The notes below the pieces were generated by a model. That model was not told where the DNA came from, did no database searches, and saw nothing but the letters and a program-made list of their open reading frames with translations. A stretch of 64,000 bases of DNA from Streptomyces canus (GTDB lineage Bacteria; Actinomycetota; Actinomycetes; Streptomycetales; Streptomycetaceae), in assembly GCF_030815415.1 (NCBI RefSeq), contig NZ_JAUSWW010000001.1, forward strand, positions 6,696,001 to 6,760,000, given 5' to 3'. How positions within the stretch are numbered: the first letter of the stretch is position 1; every line of letters begins with the position of its first letter. A program made the position numbers and the translations under genes. This document shows positions 33,972 through 42,150 of this stretch, piece by piece.

Positions 33972-34919
33972 TCAACCAAGCGCGTCCGCGAGGGCCTTGG
34001 CCGTGTTGGCGACCAGTATGTCGTCGCGGGGGGCGGACTGCTCCGGCATTGTCGTCAGGACGGCCAGTACGAGCGGGGTGCCCTCCGGTGTCCAGGCGAT
34101 GCCCACGTTGTTGTTGGTGCCGTAGGAACCGCCGCCCGTCTTGTCGGCGACCGTCCATGTCTTCGGCAGCCCGGCGCGCAGCCGGGTCCCGCTCGTGGTG
34201 TTGTTCAGCAGCCAGTGCGTGAGGAGCTCGCGGTCGCGGCGGTTCAGGGCGTCGCCGAGGACCAGCCGGCCGTACGTCCGGCCGATCGCGTACGGGCTCG
34301 TCGTGTCCGTGATCCGCCAGGGCTCCGCCGAGTTGAGCTCGGTCTCCCAGCGGTCCAGGCGGGTCACCCGGTCGCCGAGGGAACGGGCGAAGCGGGTGAT
34401 GGCGGTGGGGCCGCCGAGCTCCCGCAGCAGGAGGTTGCCCGCGCCGTTGTCGCTGAACGTGATGGCGACCTCGGCGAGTTCGGCGACCGTCATGCCGTCG
34501 GCCAGGTGCTCCCGGGTCTTGTCGGAGCCCTCCTTCGGCAGATCGGCGTCCGTGTAGTGGATCCGGCGGGACAGGAACTCGCCGTCGCGGTCCAGATCGC
34601 GCAGCACGGCCGCGGACGCCAGGGTCTTGAACAGCGAGCACATCGGGAACAGTTCGTCGGCGCGGTGCCGCACGGTCCGGCCGGTGCCGAGGTTGCGGGC
34701 GAACACGCCGAGGCGGGCGCCGTGTTGCCGCTCCAGCTCGCGGAGGCGTTCGGTGACCCGGGGGGTGGTGGCGTTCGCGGGGGCGGCCGCCACGAGAGTG
34801 GCGGCAGAGGCGGCGAGAAGGGTACGTCGGGCTAAGATCGCGCTCTCCTTCGTTCGGTGGACGTGCCTTTGGCAGGCGGGCGTGGACGATCTCCTCAGTA
34901 GATCGACGCCGGAACGCAT
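33972..34919 (-). CDS. Class A beta-lactamase
   Basis: Secreted serine beta-lactamase. All class A motifs are present: S-x-x-K in CSLFKT, SDN in TFSDNGAGN, ExxLN in WETELN and KTG in VADKTGGG. The mature protein follows a Tat/Sec-like signal (ARRTLLAASAATLVAAAPANA). The start is odd: the signal is preceded by SD AAGGAG and, 6 nt later, ATC TTA (34838-34833). No ATG, GTG or TTG fits there; the nearest upstream ATG (34919, used here) adds 27 residues. The second codon TTA is the rare Leu codon read by bldA tRNA in Streptomyces and is the only in-frame TTA I noticed in the window, so translation may be development-dependent. Confidence 0.85.
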   Translation of the reverse strand: MRSGVDLLRRSSTPACQRHVHRTKESAILARRTLLAASAATLVAAAPANATTPRVTERLRELERQHGARLGVFARNLGTGRTVRHRADELFPMCSLFKTLASAAVLRDLDRDGEFLSRRIHYTDADLPKEGSDKTREHLADGMTVAELAEVAITFSDNGAGNLLLRELGGPTAITRFARSLGDRVTRLDRWETELNSAEPWRITDTTSPYAIGRTYGRLVLGDALNRRDRELLTHWLLNNTTSGTRLRAGLPKTWTVADKTGGGSYGTNNNVGIAWTPEGTPLVLAVLTTMPEQSAPRDDILVANTAKALADALG

Positions 34920-34987
34920 TCCTTGGTTGCGGCGCTGTAGACCATCGGCGGACGGCGGGGCGGGCGCGGGCTCGCCACAGTGGCCGT

Positions 34988-36136
34988 ATGGAGAAGACCA
35001 AGGGGATCAACCGGGCACAGTTCCTGGCCGGGGCGGCGGCGGTCGGGGTGGCGGGGGCGGTGCTGCCCGCGGGCGGAGCCGGGGCGACCGGGCGGGGCGA
35101 GACCGGCGGCCGGGGCGGGCTGACCCGCCGGGGTGTCGTCTACACCCTCGGCGCCGGTGAGACGCCGGCCACCGCGTGGAGCGCCGACCGGATGCGGGCG
35201 GACCTCCGCGCCATCCGCGACGACCTGCACGCCGACACCGTCGACGTCACCGGCGACGGCGTCGAACGCCTCACCGCCACCGCCGCCGAGGCGGCCGAGC
35301 TCGGACTGCACATCTGGCTCCAGCCCACCCTCGGCGACGTCCCGGAACGGGACATCCTCGACCACCTCGCCGAGACCGGACGGTTCGCGGAACGGCTGCG
35401 CCGGCAGGGCGCGAGCGTCGAGTTCAGCGTGGGCTGCGAGTTCTGGCTGTTCGTGCCCGGAATCATCCCGGGGGACACGGTCCTCGAGCGCATCGAGAAC
35501 CTCCAGAACGGCACCGTCGACCGGGCGCGGATGCAGCGCCGACTGGCCCGCTTCACGGCGAAGGCGGCGGCACTGGGCCGCAAGGTCTTCCACGGCCGGC
35601 TGAGCTATGCCTCCGCCCCGGAGATCGACCACGTCGACTGGAACCTCTTCGACGTGGTGGGCATCGACTACTACTCGTACTTCCCGCAACGAAAGGACTA
35701 CGTGCGGGAGTTGAGGCAGCACCTGCGCTGGGGCAAGCCCGTCGCCATCACCGAGTTCGGCACCTGCACCTACCGTGGCGCCCCCGAGGCGGGCGGCATG
35801 GGCTGGGACATCGTCGACTACGACAAGACACCGCCGGAGATCAAGGGCGACCCGCCCCCGGTCCGCAGCGAACGCACCCAGGCGGCCTACCTGCTCGACC
35901 TCCTGGCCGTCTTCGAGTCGATGAACCTGTACGCGGCGATGGTGTTCGAGTTCCTCACCGCGGACGCCCCGCACCGCCCCGGCGACCCCCGCCATGACCT
36001 CGACATGGCGAGCTACGGCATCGCCAAGGCGGTCCAGGACCGCCCCGGCGACCCGGACACGGGCTGGCACCGGGAGCCCAAGGAGGCGTTCCACGCCGTG
36101 GCCCGCGCCTACCGCCGGGCGGGTCAGCGGCAGTAG
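34988..36136 (+). CDS. Secreted glycoside hydrolase-like protein
   Basis: 382 aa with an N-terminal signal (about 1-33, QFLAGAAAVGVAGAVLPAGG). The rest looks like a TIM-barrel glycosidase: candidate acidic catalytic residues in SVGCEFWLF and VAITEFGTCTYRG, at the spacing expected for clan GH-A enzymes, plus the VGIDYYSYFP strand. I cannot assign a family; similar actinobacterial proteins are sometimes labelled abortive-infection protein without support. Divergent from the beta-lactamase gene and overlapping the convergent peptidase gene by 13 bp. Confidence 0.65.
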   Translation: MEKTKGINRAQFLAGAAAVGVAGAVLPAGGAGATGRGETGGRGGLTRRGVVYTLGAGETPATAWSADRMRADLRAIRDDLHADTVDVTGDGVERLTATAAEAAELGLHIWLQPTLGDVPERDILDHLAETGRFAERLRRQGASVEFSVGCEFWLFVPGIIPGDTVLERIENLQNGTVDRARMQRRLARFTAKAAALGRKVFHGRLSYASAPEIDHVDWNLFDVVGIDYYSYFPQRKDYVRELRQHLRWGKPVAITEFGTCTYRGAPEAGGMGWDIVDYDKTPPEIKGDPPPVRSERTQAAYLLDLLAVFESMNLYAAMVFEFLTADAPHRPGDPRHDLDMASYGIAKAVQDRPGDPDTGWHREPKEAFHAVARAYRRAGQRQ

Positions 36137-37635
36137 GTGTCGGCGGCGGGACGCTGACCGGTGGCGAGGAACCTCGACACGGTCTCGTCCCCGCACGCGT
36201 TGCCGTTGCGGAGATAGGAGCCGTGGCCCGTGGAGTTCACGGTGACCATGACAGCGCGCCGGCCGAGGGCCTCGCGGAGCTTCAGGGCGCCGCTCACGGG
36301 GGTGGCGACGTCCCGTTCGTTCTGCACGAGCAGAATGTTCGACGGCCCTCGGTCGGTGACGCGGACCGGCGGCTCCTTCGGCGCGTAGGGCCAGGCGGCG
36401 CAGACCATCGCGTTGCGCGGCATGCCGGCGGTCAGCGGGTACTTGGCCCGGCTCTCGGCGACACCCTTCTCGTACACCGCCGTTGAGGTGGGCCACGCGA
36501 CGTCGTTGCAGAGGGTCCCGGCGCCGACGGCGGTGACGTTCTGGAGTGCCGCGTCGGGCGGCGAGGCGGGCGCGGGCGGCAGGGTGCCGCTCTGGGCGGC
36601 CAGCATCAGCGCGGCCAGGGCGGGGAAGTGGTCCGGGTCGTAGAGGGTGTCCAGCATCGTCTGGCGCAGCACGTTGCCGTTCAGCTCCTCGGGGTTGGCG
36701 CCGGGCCAGGGGATCGGTTCCCGGTCGAGTCGCTCGGCCAGCCGCAGGAACAGCGGCCGCACCTCGGCGGCCGTGTCGGCGAGACGGTACGGATTCCCGG
36801 GCTCCGAGGCCCACTTGGCGAACTCCGGGAAGGTGTCCTCGACACCCTGCTCGTGCCCGGCGAGCCAGGCCCTGGAGACCTTCGTCGGGTCGGGGTTGTC
36901 GTTGCTGTCCAGTACGAACCGGTCCGTGCGCGCCGGGAACAACTGGGCGTAGACGGAGCCGACATACGTTCCGTACGACACTCCCCACGCGGAGATCTTC
37001 CGCTCGCCCAGTGCGGCCCGCAGCCGGTCGAGATCGCGGGCTTCGTTACGGGTGCTGAGGTGCTGGATGAGCTCACCGCCGTTCGCCGCGCAGGCGTCCG
37101 CCATCCGCCGGGCGGTGGCCATGTTGCCGTCGACGGACCCGTCCGCGGCGGGCCACGGCCGCAGCTTGGAGAGGGCGAGGTCCCCGTGCTCCAGCCCGCA
37201 GTCGACGGACGTGGAGGGCGCGAGCCCACGAGGTGCGAACCCGATGAGGTCGTAGGCGTCCCGCACCTCCTGAGGCAGCTTCTGCCCCTTGTTCGAGGGG
37301 TCGGTGAGGCTCGACCCGCCCGGCCCGCCGGGGATCAGGAACAGCGCCCCGCGCCGGGCGTCCGGGTTCTCGCTCGGGATCCGTGAGACGGCGATCCCGA
37401 TCTTCCGGCCGTCCGGGTGGGCGTAGTCCATGGGCACCTCGAGAGTGGCGCACTGCTGACGGGGGTCGAGGGTGGAGCCGGCGCACTTCTTCCAGTCGAG
37501 AGCGGGCGCCTGCTCCACCGCGACGGCCAGCGGAGTGACCATCCCGAGGGCGACGGCGGTGACGGCCACGAGGGCGGCATTGCGCTTGATCTGCGTCATG
37601 GAACGAGCCTCGCGGATCTTCTTCGCGGCCCCCAT
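36124..37635 (-). CDS. Secreted S33-family tripeptidyl aminopeptidase
   Basis: About 503 aa alpha/beta hydrolase. Signal peptide (about 1-40 from ATG 37635; ALVAVTAVALGMVTPLAVA). Oxyanion region LIPGGPGGSS, nucleophile elbow WGVSYGTY, Asp in NERDVATPVSG and His in NSTGHGSYL complete the triad, and the C-terminal TAP-like domain ends DTYCR. Releases tripeptides from protein N-termini outside the cell. ATG 37635 has AAGGGAG 9 nt upstream; ATG 37599 is the alternative. Confidence 0.9.
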   Translation of the reverse strand: MGAAKKIREARSMTQIKRNAALVAVTAVALGMVTPLAVAVEQAPALDWKKCAGSTLDPRQQCATLEVPMDYAHPDGRKIGIAVSRIPSENPDARRGALFLIPGGPGGSSLTDPSNKGQKLPQEVRDAYDLIGFAPRGLAPSTSVDCGLEHGDLALSKLRPWPAADGSVDGNMATARRMADACAANGGELIQHLSTRNEARDLDRLRAALGERKISAWGVSYGTYVGSVYAQLFPARTDRFVLDSNDNPDPTKVSRAWLAGHEQGVEDTFPEFAKWASEPGNPYRLADTAAEVRPLFLRLAERLDREPIPWPGANPEELNGNVLRQTMLDTLYDPDHFPALAALMLAAQSGTLPPAPASPPDAALQNVTAVGAGTLCNDVAWPTSTAVYEKGVAESRAKYPLTAGMPRNAMVCAAWPYAPKEPPVRVTDRGPSNILLVQNERDVATPVSGALKLREALGRRAVMVTVNSTGHGSYLRNGNACGDETVSRFLATGQRPAADTYCR

Positions 37636-37749
37636 CCGGTCAACTCCCTTGTCGATCGGGGGTTTTCCCCAGGTGTGTGCGGTCCGCCCTGCCAGGCACC
37701 CCGCCGAAAATCCCGCGCCCCCGCAGCACCCCCATGGAACCCTGCCCCC

Positions 37750-38637
37750 ATGACCCGGCACCCCTCCTCGCTCCCCACCCCCTCCACCACCCCCACCCCC
37801 TACGACGAAGACCGAGCCGCCTACTCGCCCCGAGCCCTCGCCCGTCTGGCCCTCTGCGCTCGAGCGGTGGACCTCGCGGCTGCCGCTCAGGCGCTCGTGG
37901 GGACGCAGCACGACGTGGACACCGGGCTCGGGGGGCGGGTCAGTGAGGGGGTGCGGGCGGTGGAGATCGCGGAGGGGGTGCTGGCGCGGGCTGTTGTGTA
38001 CGAGAGGGAGCGCGGCGCGTCCTGGGAGGACATCGGGCGGTATCTCGGAGTGGACGCCGGGGCCGCCGAGGAGCGGTACGCGCCCGAAGTCGAGCGTTGG
38101 AACACCGCGTTCCAGGTTCCGTACCGACTGGACCCCGCCGGACGCAAACGCATCCCCCAGCTGCCCCAGGCCGCCTACAACCCCAGGAGCGCCGCCCGGC
38201 AGCTGGACCTCTGGGCCGGGCTGCACGTGACCACCGGCGACTGGCATGCCGTGAGCGGAGGGCTCGGGGGGCCGGCGGGCGGTCCGGCCGTTCCGTACGA
38301 CCTCGACGGGTCCCTGCGCAGCGAGAACCTCCGTACCTTCCTGGAGCTGCTCTCCGGCTATGTCCACTACGACTTCGACGACACCGACTGGGACACCATC
38401 GCCCTCGGGATCGAGGAGACGGACGCCGAGGACGCCGCCGCCTGGTACGACTATCCGCTCCACGGCGGTCTCCACGCCGCGCAGGTGCATCTCGCGTACT
38501 CCCGGCCCTACCCCGAGGACGACGACGGCGAGCCCGACACCGTGTCCGTCCGTGTCACCGGCGCGCACCCCCGCGACCTGCGGCTACGGATCGACACCCT
38601 GATCGCGGCGCTGGGTCACCCTCCGCAGTTCCCGTGA
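37750..38637 (+). CDS. Hypothetical protein
   Basis: 295 aa, not recognised. Soluble; after a Pro/Thr-rich N-terminus comes a helical region resembling a sigma-70-like/HTH segment (ARAVVYERERGASWEDIGRYLGV, about 95-117), so DNA binding or a sigma-factor-like role is possible. The C-terminal half is acidic (DFDDTDWDTIALGIEE). ATG 37750 follows a C-rich stretch without a clear SD. Divergent from the S33 peptidase. Confidence 0.75.
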   Translation: MTRHPSSLPTPSTTPTPYDEDRAAYSPRALARLALCARAVDLAAAAQALVGTQHDVDTGLGGRVSEGVRAVEIAEGVLARAVVYERERGASWEDIGRYLGVDAGAAEERYAPEVERWNTAFQVPYRLDPAGRKRIPQLPQAAYNPRSAARQLDLWAGLHVTTGDWHAVSGGLGGPAGGPAVPYDLDGSLRSENLRTFLELLSGYVHYDFDDTDWDTIALGIEETDAEDAAAWYDYPLHGGLHAAQVHLAYSRPYPEDDDGEPDTVSVRVTGAHPRDLRLRIDTLIAALGHPPQFP

Positions 38638-38953
38638 ACTCGAATGCGCTCGAATGAAGTCGAACCAATCGGCGTGGCGTAGGGCGCGATATCCGCCGCA
38701 CAATTCCCCTACCGCTTTCCCGTCGCGGCTTTCCTGCTCGAACTGCCCCATGTAAAGGCGGGCCGTATACGAAGCCCGCAGGTCATGCAGGTCATGTGAA
38801 CCCTGGGCCACGGATCGACGCCCCTGGGCCACCCCGCCCTTGGCGTGCACAGACTCCTGCCGAGTGTAGGAGCACAGCGGGGTGCCGTAGGTGAAAAGCG
38901 TGAAAGTCGAAAAGGCGGGGGATCCAGGTGACGGTGGAGAAAGAGGAGCGGAA
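38638..38953. other. 316-bp gap with an uncertain minus-strand mini-ORF
   Basis: No secure gene. On the minus strand an open frame from about 38850 down to TAG at 38584 contains a plausible peptide (MGQFEQESRDGKAVGE then GYRALRHADWFDFIRAHS). It uses AT-ending codons (AAA, GTA, TTG, TAT, ATT) unlike the neighbours and overlaps the preceding gene end by 54 bp. Direct repeats CAGGTCATG occur at 38780-38799. The promoter of the next small gene must lie here. Confidence 0.3.
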
Positions 38954-39169
38954 ATGAAACCCCCCGTCGGAAGCCACGTCGTGGACACCCGGAGCGGAAA
39001 GGTCGGCATCGTCATGGGGCACGAAGGACCGTACGTACAACTCAGACCGTACGGCGGCGGAAAGGAGTGGGACGCGGCCCCGGTCACCGTACGCCGGGCC
39101 ACCCCCGCCGAGCGGCTCAGCGCGGCGAACGCGTATGCCGACGCCCGCAGCCGGGATGAGGTCCCTTGA
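38954..39169 (+). CDS. Small conserved hypothetical protein
   Basis: 71 aa, soluble, with SD AAGAGGAG 5 nt before ATG 38954. A beta-rich core, VGSHVVDTRSGKVGIVMGHE and YVQLRPYGGGKEWD, looks like an SH3-like/KOW fold, followed by a helix (ERLSAANAYADARSR). Function unknown. 25 bp before the DUF1266 gene, perhaps in the same transcript. Confidence 0.75.
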   Translation: MKPPVGSHVVDTRSGKVGIVMGHEGPYVQLRPYGGGKEWDAAPVTVRRATPAERLSAANAYADARSRDEVP

Positions 39170-39194
39170 CGCCGGTGTCGTAGGGTGCGGGCGC

Positions 39195-39821
39195 ATGGGC
39201 CTGTGGAGCATACGCAGATGGACGAGAGCGAGGCGGAAGGCCACCGACCGTCCTCCCGTGCCGCCGCTCACCACGCACCAGCTCTGGATGGTGTCGCTGA
39301 GCGCGCCGGTGAGCCGGGACCGGGGCGCTTCGCGGACCACCCTGTACCCGTTCACGCGGGCCGACGACGACGGTGCCCGGCGCTGGCTGGCCGAGCAGTG
39401 GGAGATCACCTCGCGGGACGGGCTGGCCGACCGGCTCGACGAGCTGGCCCGCTCCGGTTACCGCGCCCGGGCCCAGCGCCTCCTCGGCGTCTCACCGCTC
39501 GCCTGGGACGCCGCCCTGTACGTCGACATCTCCCGGCGCGGTTTCGCCGCCGGGATGATCACCGAGGGCGAGGCCTGGACCGCCCTGAAGAACATCGTGC
39601 CGGCGGTGGTGTCGGCGTACGCCTCCTGGCAGGAGTACGCCGATGACTATCTGCTGGGCCGCAAGGTGTGGAAGGACGGGCTGGACGGCACCCCCGACGC
39701 CCCCGCCCCGCAGACGACCGCCGACGCCCACCTCCGCGCCCTCCTCGACCCCGCCAACAGGGACAGCCCCTGGAACCTGGCCCCCTGGGACACCATCAGC
39801 CACCCCGACCGTGCCCGCTGA
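39195..39821 (+). CDS. DUF1266-family protein
   Basis: 208 aa. The C-terminal two thirds match the DUF1266 pattern: ARRWLAEQWEITSRDGLADRL, LAWDAALYVDISRRGFAAGM, ITEGEAWTALKNIVP and SWQEYADDYLLGRKVW. No known biochemical function; in E. coli such proteins (YbeU/YbeR) are uncharacterised. ATG 39195; the gene ends 27 bp before the recO-like mini-ORF. Confidence 0.8.
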   Translation: MGLWSIRRWTRARRKATDRPPVPPLTTHQLWMVSLSAPVSRDRGASRTTLYPFTRADDDGARRWLAEQWEITSRDGLADRLDELARSGYRARAQRLLGVSPLAWDAALYVDISRRGFAAGMITEGEAWTALKNIVPAVVSAYASWQEYADDYLLGRKVWKDGLDGTPDAPAPQTTADAHLRALLDPANRDSPWNLAPWDTISHPDRAR

Positions 39822-39848
39822 CCCCCGCGCGTACGGGAGAATGGACCC

Positions 39849-39962
39849 ATGAGCCTGTTCCGCGACGACGGCATCGTGCTGCGCACCCAGAGGCCGGGTG
39901 AGGCGGACCGGATCACGCTGCGCGCCCCCAGGGAACACACCGCCCGGGGAGCCGCCCGATGA
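39849..39962 (+). CDS. 37-aa duplicate of the RecO N-terminus, coupled to recO
   Basis: ATG AGC CTG TTC ... encodes MSLFRDDGIVLRTQRPGEAD then RITLRAPREHTARGAAR and ends in TGA overlapping the recO ATG (ATGA). Its first 21 codons repeat the first 21 of recO (MSLFRDDGVVLRTQKLGEAD) with mostly synonymous differences, so it is an old partial tandem duplication, not a recent copy. It may act as a translated leader for recO. Pipelines may miss it or choose it as the recO start. Confidence 0.7.
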   Translation: MSLFRDDGIVLRTQRPGEADRITLRAPREHTARGAAR

Positions 39963-40705
39963 GCCTCTTCCGTGACGACGGCGTCGTGCTGCGCACCCAG
40001 AAACTCGGCGAGGCCGACCGCATCATCACCCTGCTCACCCGCGGTCACGGACGGGTACGGGCGGTGGCCCGCGGTGTCCGGCGCACCAAGTCCAAGTTCG
40101 GGGCGCGGCTCGAACCCTTCTCCCACGTCGACGTGCAGTTCTTCGCGCGCGGCAGCGAGCTGGTCGGGCGCGGGCTGCCGCTGTGCACCCAGAGCGAGAC
40201 CATCGCGCCGTACGGCGGCGGCATCGTCAGCGACTACTCCCGGTACACCGCCGGGACGGCCATGCTGGAGACGGCCGAGCGGTTCACCGACCACGAGGGC
40301 GAGCCGGCCGTACAGCAGTACCTGCTGCTCGTCGGCGCCCTGCGGACGCTCTCCCGGGGCGAGCACGCCCCGAACCTGGTGCTCGACGCCTTCCTGCTGC
40401 GCTCCCTCGCCGTCAACGGGTACGCCCCGAGCTTCAGCGACTGCGCCAAGTGCGGTCTGCCCGGGCCGAACCGGTTCTTCTCGGTCGGTTCGGGCGGTTC
40501 CGTCTGCGGGGACTGCCGGGTGGCGGGGAGCGTCGTACCCTCGCCGCAGACCCTGGAACTCCTCGGCGCGCTGCTTACGGGAGACTGGGAGACCGCGGAC
40601 GCGAGCGAGCCGCGGCACGTCCGGGAGGGCAGCGGGCTGGTCTCCGCCTACCTGCACTGGCATCTGGAACGCGGGCTCCGCTCGCTGCGTTACGTAGAGA
40701 AGTAA
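39959..40705 (+). CDS. recO: DNA repair protein RecO
   Basis: RecFOR-pathway mediator that loads RecA onto SSB-coated DNA. 248 aa: N-terminal OB fold (about 1-80), helical domain and a zinc finger with SDCAKCGLPG and SVCGDCR (four Cys, about 161-183). ATG 39959 overlaps the stop of the upstream RecO-like mini-ORF. Followed by uppS with 23 bp between, the conserved recO-uppS arrangement. Confidence 0.95.
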   Translation: MSLFRDDGVVLRTQKLGEADRIITLLTRGHGRVRAVARGVRRTKSKFGARLEPFSHVDVQFFARGSELVGRGLPLCTQSETIAPYGGGIVSDYSRYTAGTAMLETAERFTDHEGEPAVQQYLLLVGALRTLSRGEHAPNLVLDAFLLRSLAVNGYAPSFSDCAKCGLPGPNRFFSVGSGGSVCGDCRVAGSVVPSPQTLELLGALLTGDWETADASEPRHVREGSGLVSAYLHWHLERGLRSLRYVEK

Positions 40706-40728
40706 GCCGAAGAGGAATCGAGAAGCAC

Positions 40729-41580
40729 ATGGTGGTAGGCCGGCTGTTGGGGCGCCAGCGGCGCGAGTACAAGTCGCCGGAGCCGCACCCGTCCGGCGCC
40801 CGTGCGCCGAAGCTGCCCGGCGAGCTCGTCCCCAAGCATGTGGCGATCGTCATGGACGGGAACGGCCGATGGGCCAAGGAGCGCGGGCTGCCGCGCACCG
40901 AGGGCCACAAGGTCGGTGCCGAGCGCGTTCTCGACGTGCTTCAGGGCGGGGTCGAGATCGGCGTCGGCGCCATCTCGCTGTACGCCTTCTCCACGGAGAA
41001 CTGGAAGCGCTCGCCCGACGAGGTGCGCTTCCTGATGAACTTCAACCGTGACTTCATCCGCAAGACCCGTGACACCCTCGACGAGCTCGGTATCCGGGTG
41101 CGCTGGGTGGGCCGGATGCCCAAGCTGTGGAAGTCGGTCGCCAAGGAGCTCCAGATCGCCCAGGAGCAGACCAAGGACAACGACAAGCTCACCTTGTACT
41201 TCTGCATGAACTACGGCGGCCGTGCCGAGATCGCCGACGCGGCGCAGGCGCTGGCGGAGGACGTCCGGGCCGGGCGGCTCGACCCGTCGAAGGTCGACGA
41301 GAAGACCTTCGCGAAGTACCTCTACTACCCGGACATGCCGGACGTGGACCTGTTCCTGCGCCCCAGCGGCGAGCAGCGCACCTCCAACTACCTGCTGTGG
41401 CAGAGCGCGTACGCCGAGATGGTCTTCCAGGACGTCCTGTGGCCGGACTTCGACCGCCGCGACCTGTGGCGGGCGTGTGTGGAGTTCGCCTCCCGGGACC
41501 GCCGCTTCGGCGGCGCGATCCCGAACGAGGAACTCCTGGCCATGCAGGGAAGGACTCCCGACCAGCAGTCCACCTCATAG
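40729..41580 (+). CDS. uppS: Isoprenyl transferase (cis-prenyl diphosphate synthase)
   Basis: Makes the undecaprenyl/decaprenyl diphosphate carrier for cell-wall synthesis. 283 aa. Diphosphate-binding IVMDGNGRWAKERGLPR with the catalytic Asp, YAFSTENWKRS, and the C-terminal DLFLRPSGEQRTSNYLLWQ and Glu in YAEMVF. A short basic N-terminal extension (RLLGRQRREYKS) is usual in streptomycetes. Convergent with zur, separated by a hairpin terminator. Confidence 0.95.
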   Translation: MVVGRLLGRQRREYKSPEPHPSGARAPKLPGELVPKHVAIVMDGNGRWAKERGLPRTEGHKVGAERVLDVLQGGVEIGVGAISLYAFSTENWKRSPDEVRFLMNFNRDFIRKTRDTLDELGIRVRWVGRMPKLWKSVAKELQIAQEQTKDNDKLTLYFCMNYGGRAEIADAAQALAEDVRAGRLDPSKVDEKTFAKYLYYPDMPDVDLFLRPSGEQRTSNYLLWQSAYAEMVFQDVLWPDFDRRDLWRACVEFASRDRRFGGAIPNEELLAMQGRTPDQQSTS

Positions 41581-41611
41581 CCGCCACGCGTTCACCCGGG
41601 CCGTCGACGCT

Positions 41612-41637
41612 GCGGGAGACCACCCACGGTCTCCCGC
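41612..41637. terminator. Bidirectional terminator hairpin between uppS and zur
   Basis: GCGGGAGACC-ACCCAC-GGTCTCCCGC, a perfect 10-bp stem with a 6-nt loop, with a further GGGCCGT/ACGGCCC pair outside it, between two convergent genes. Confidence 0.7.
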
Positions 41638-41671
41638 TCGTGGAAACGGCCCGCGCCCGCATCCGCTCGGG

Positions 41672-42091
41672 TCACCCCCCGGCGCGCCCCGCGCAGTCCG
41701 CGCACGTGCCGAAGATCTCGACCGTGTGCGCCACATTGACGTAGCCGTGCTCCGCGGCGATCGCCTCGGCCCACTTCTCCACCGCCGGGCCCTCGACCTC
41801 GACGGCCTTGCCGCACACCCGGCACACCAGGTGATGGTGGTGGTCGCCGGTCGAGCAGCGGCGGTAGACGGACTCCCCGTCGGAGGTGCGCAGAACGTCG
41901 ACCTCGCCCGCGTCGGCGAGGTTCTGGAGCGTGCGGTAGACCGTGGTCAGGCCGACCGAGTCGCCCTTGTGCTTGAGCATGTCGTGGAGTTCCTGCGCGC
42001 TGCGGAACTCGTCGACCTCGTCGAGCGCCGCCGCCACGGCGGCCCGCTGTCGGGTCGCGCGGCCCTTTACGGGCGGTCCAGCGGTCGTCAC
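41672..42091 (-). CDS. zur: Fur-family zinc uptake regulator Zur
   Basis: Zinc-responsive repressor, 139 aa. Winged helix with QELHDMLKHKGDSVGLTTVYRTL, the metal-site cluster CSTGDHHHHLVCRVCGKAVEV (one structural Cys pair) and the C-terminal CADCAGRAG pair that completes the structural zinc site. GTG 42091 has GAGGAGG 6 nt upstream. Sits beside znuB-znuC-znuA, whose promoter has two Zur-like boxes, which supports the Zur rather than Fur assignment. Confidence 0.92.
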   Translation of the reverse strand: MTTAGPPVKGRATRQRAAVAAALDEVDEFRSAQELHDMLKHKGDSVGLTTVYRTLQNLADAGEVDVLRTSDGESVYRRCSTGDHHHHLVCRVCGKAVEVEGPAVEKWAEAIAAEHGYVNVAHTVEIFGTCADCAGRAGG

Positions 42092-42150
42092 CGGTTGCCT
42101 CCTCACGTCTGCACTTGCCGGGCCATTGTGCCAGCCCGGTCTGCGCGGAG

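Noticed and set aside
34988..36136. Abortive-infection defence protein
   Set aside because: The label is occasionally attached to similar proteins, but the sequence is a secreted TIM-barrel glycosidase-like protein with no defence neighbourhood.
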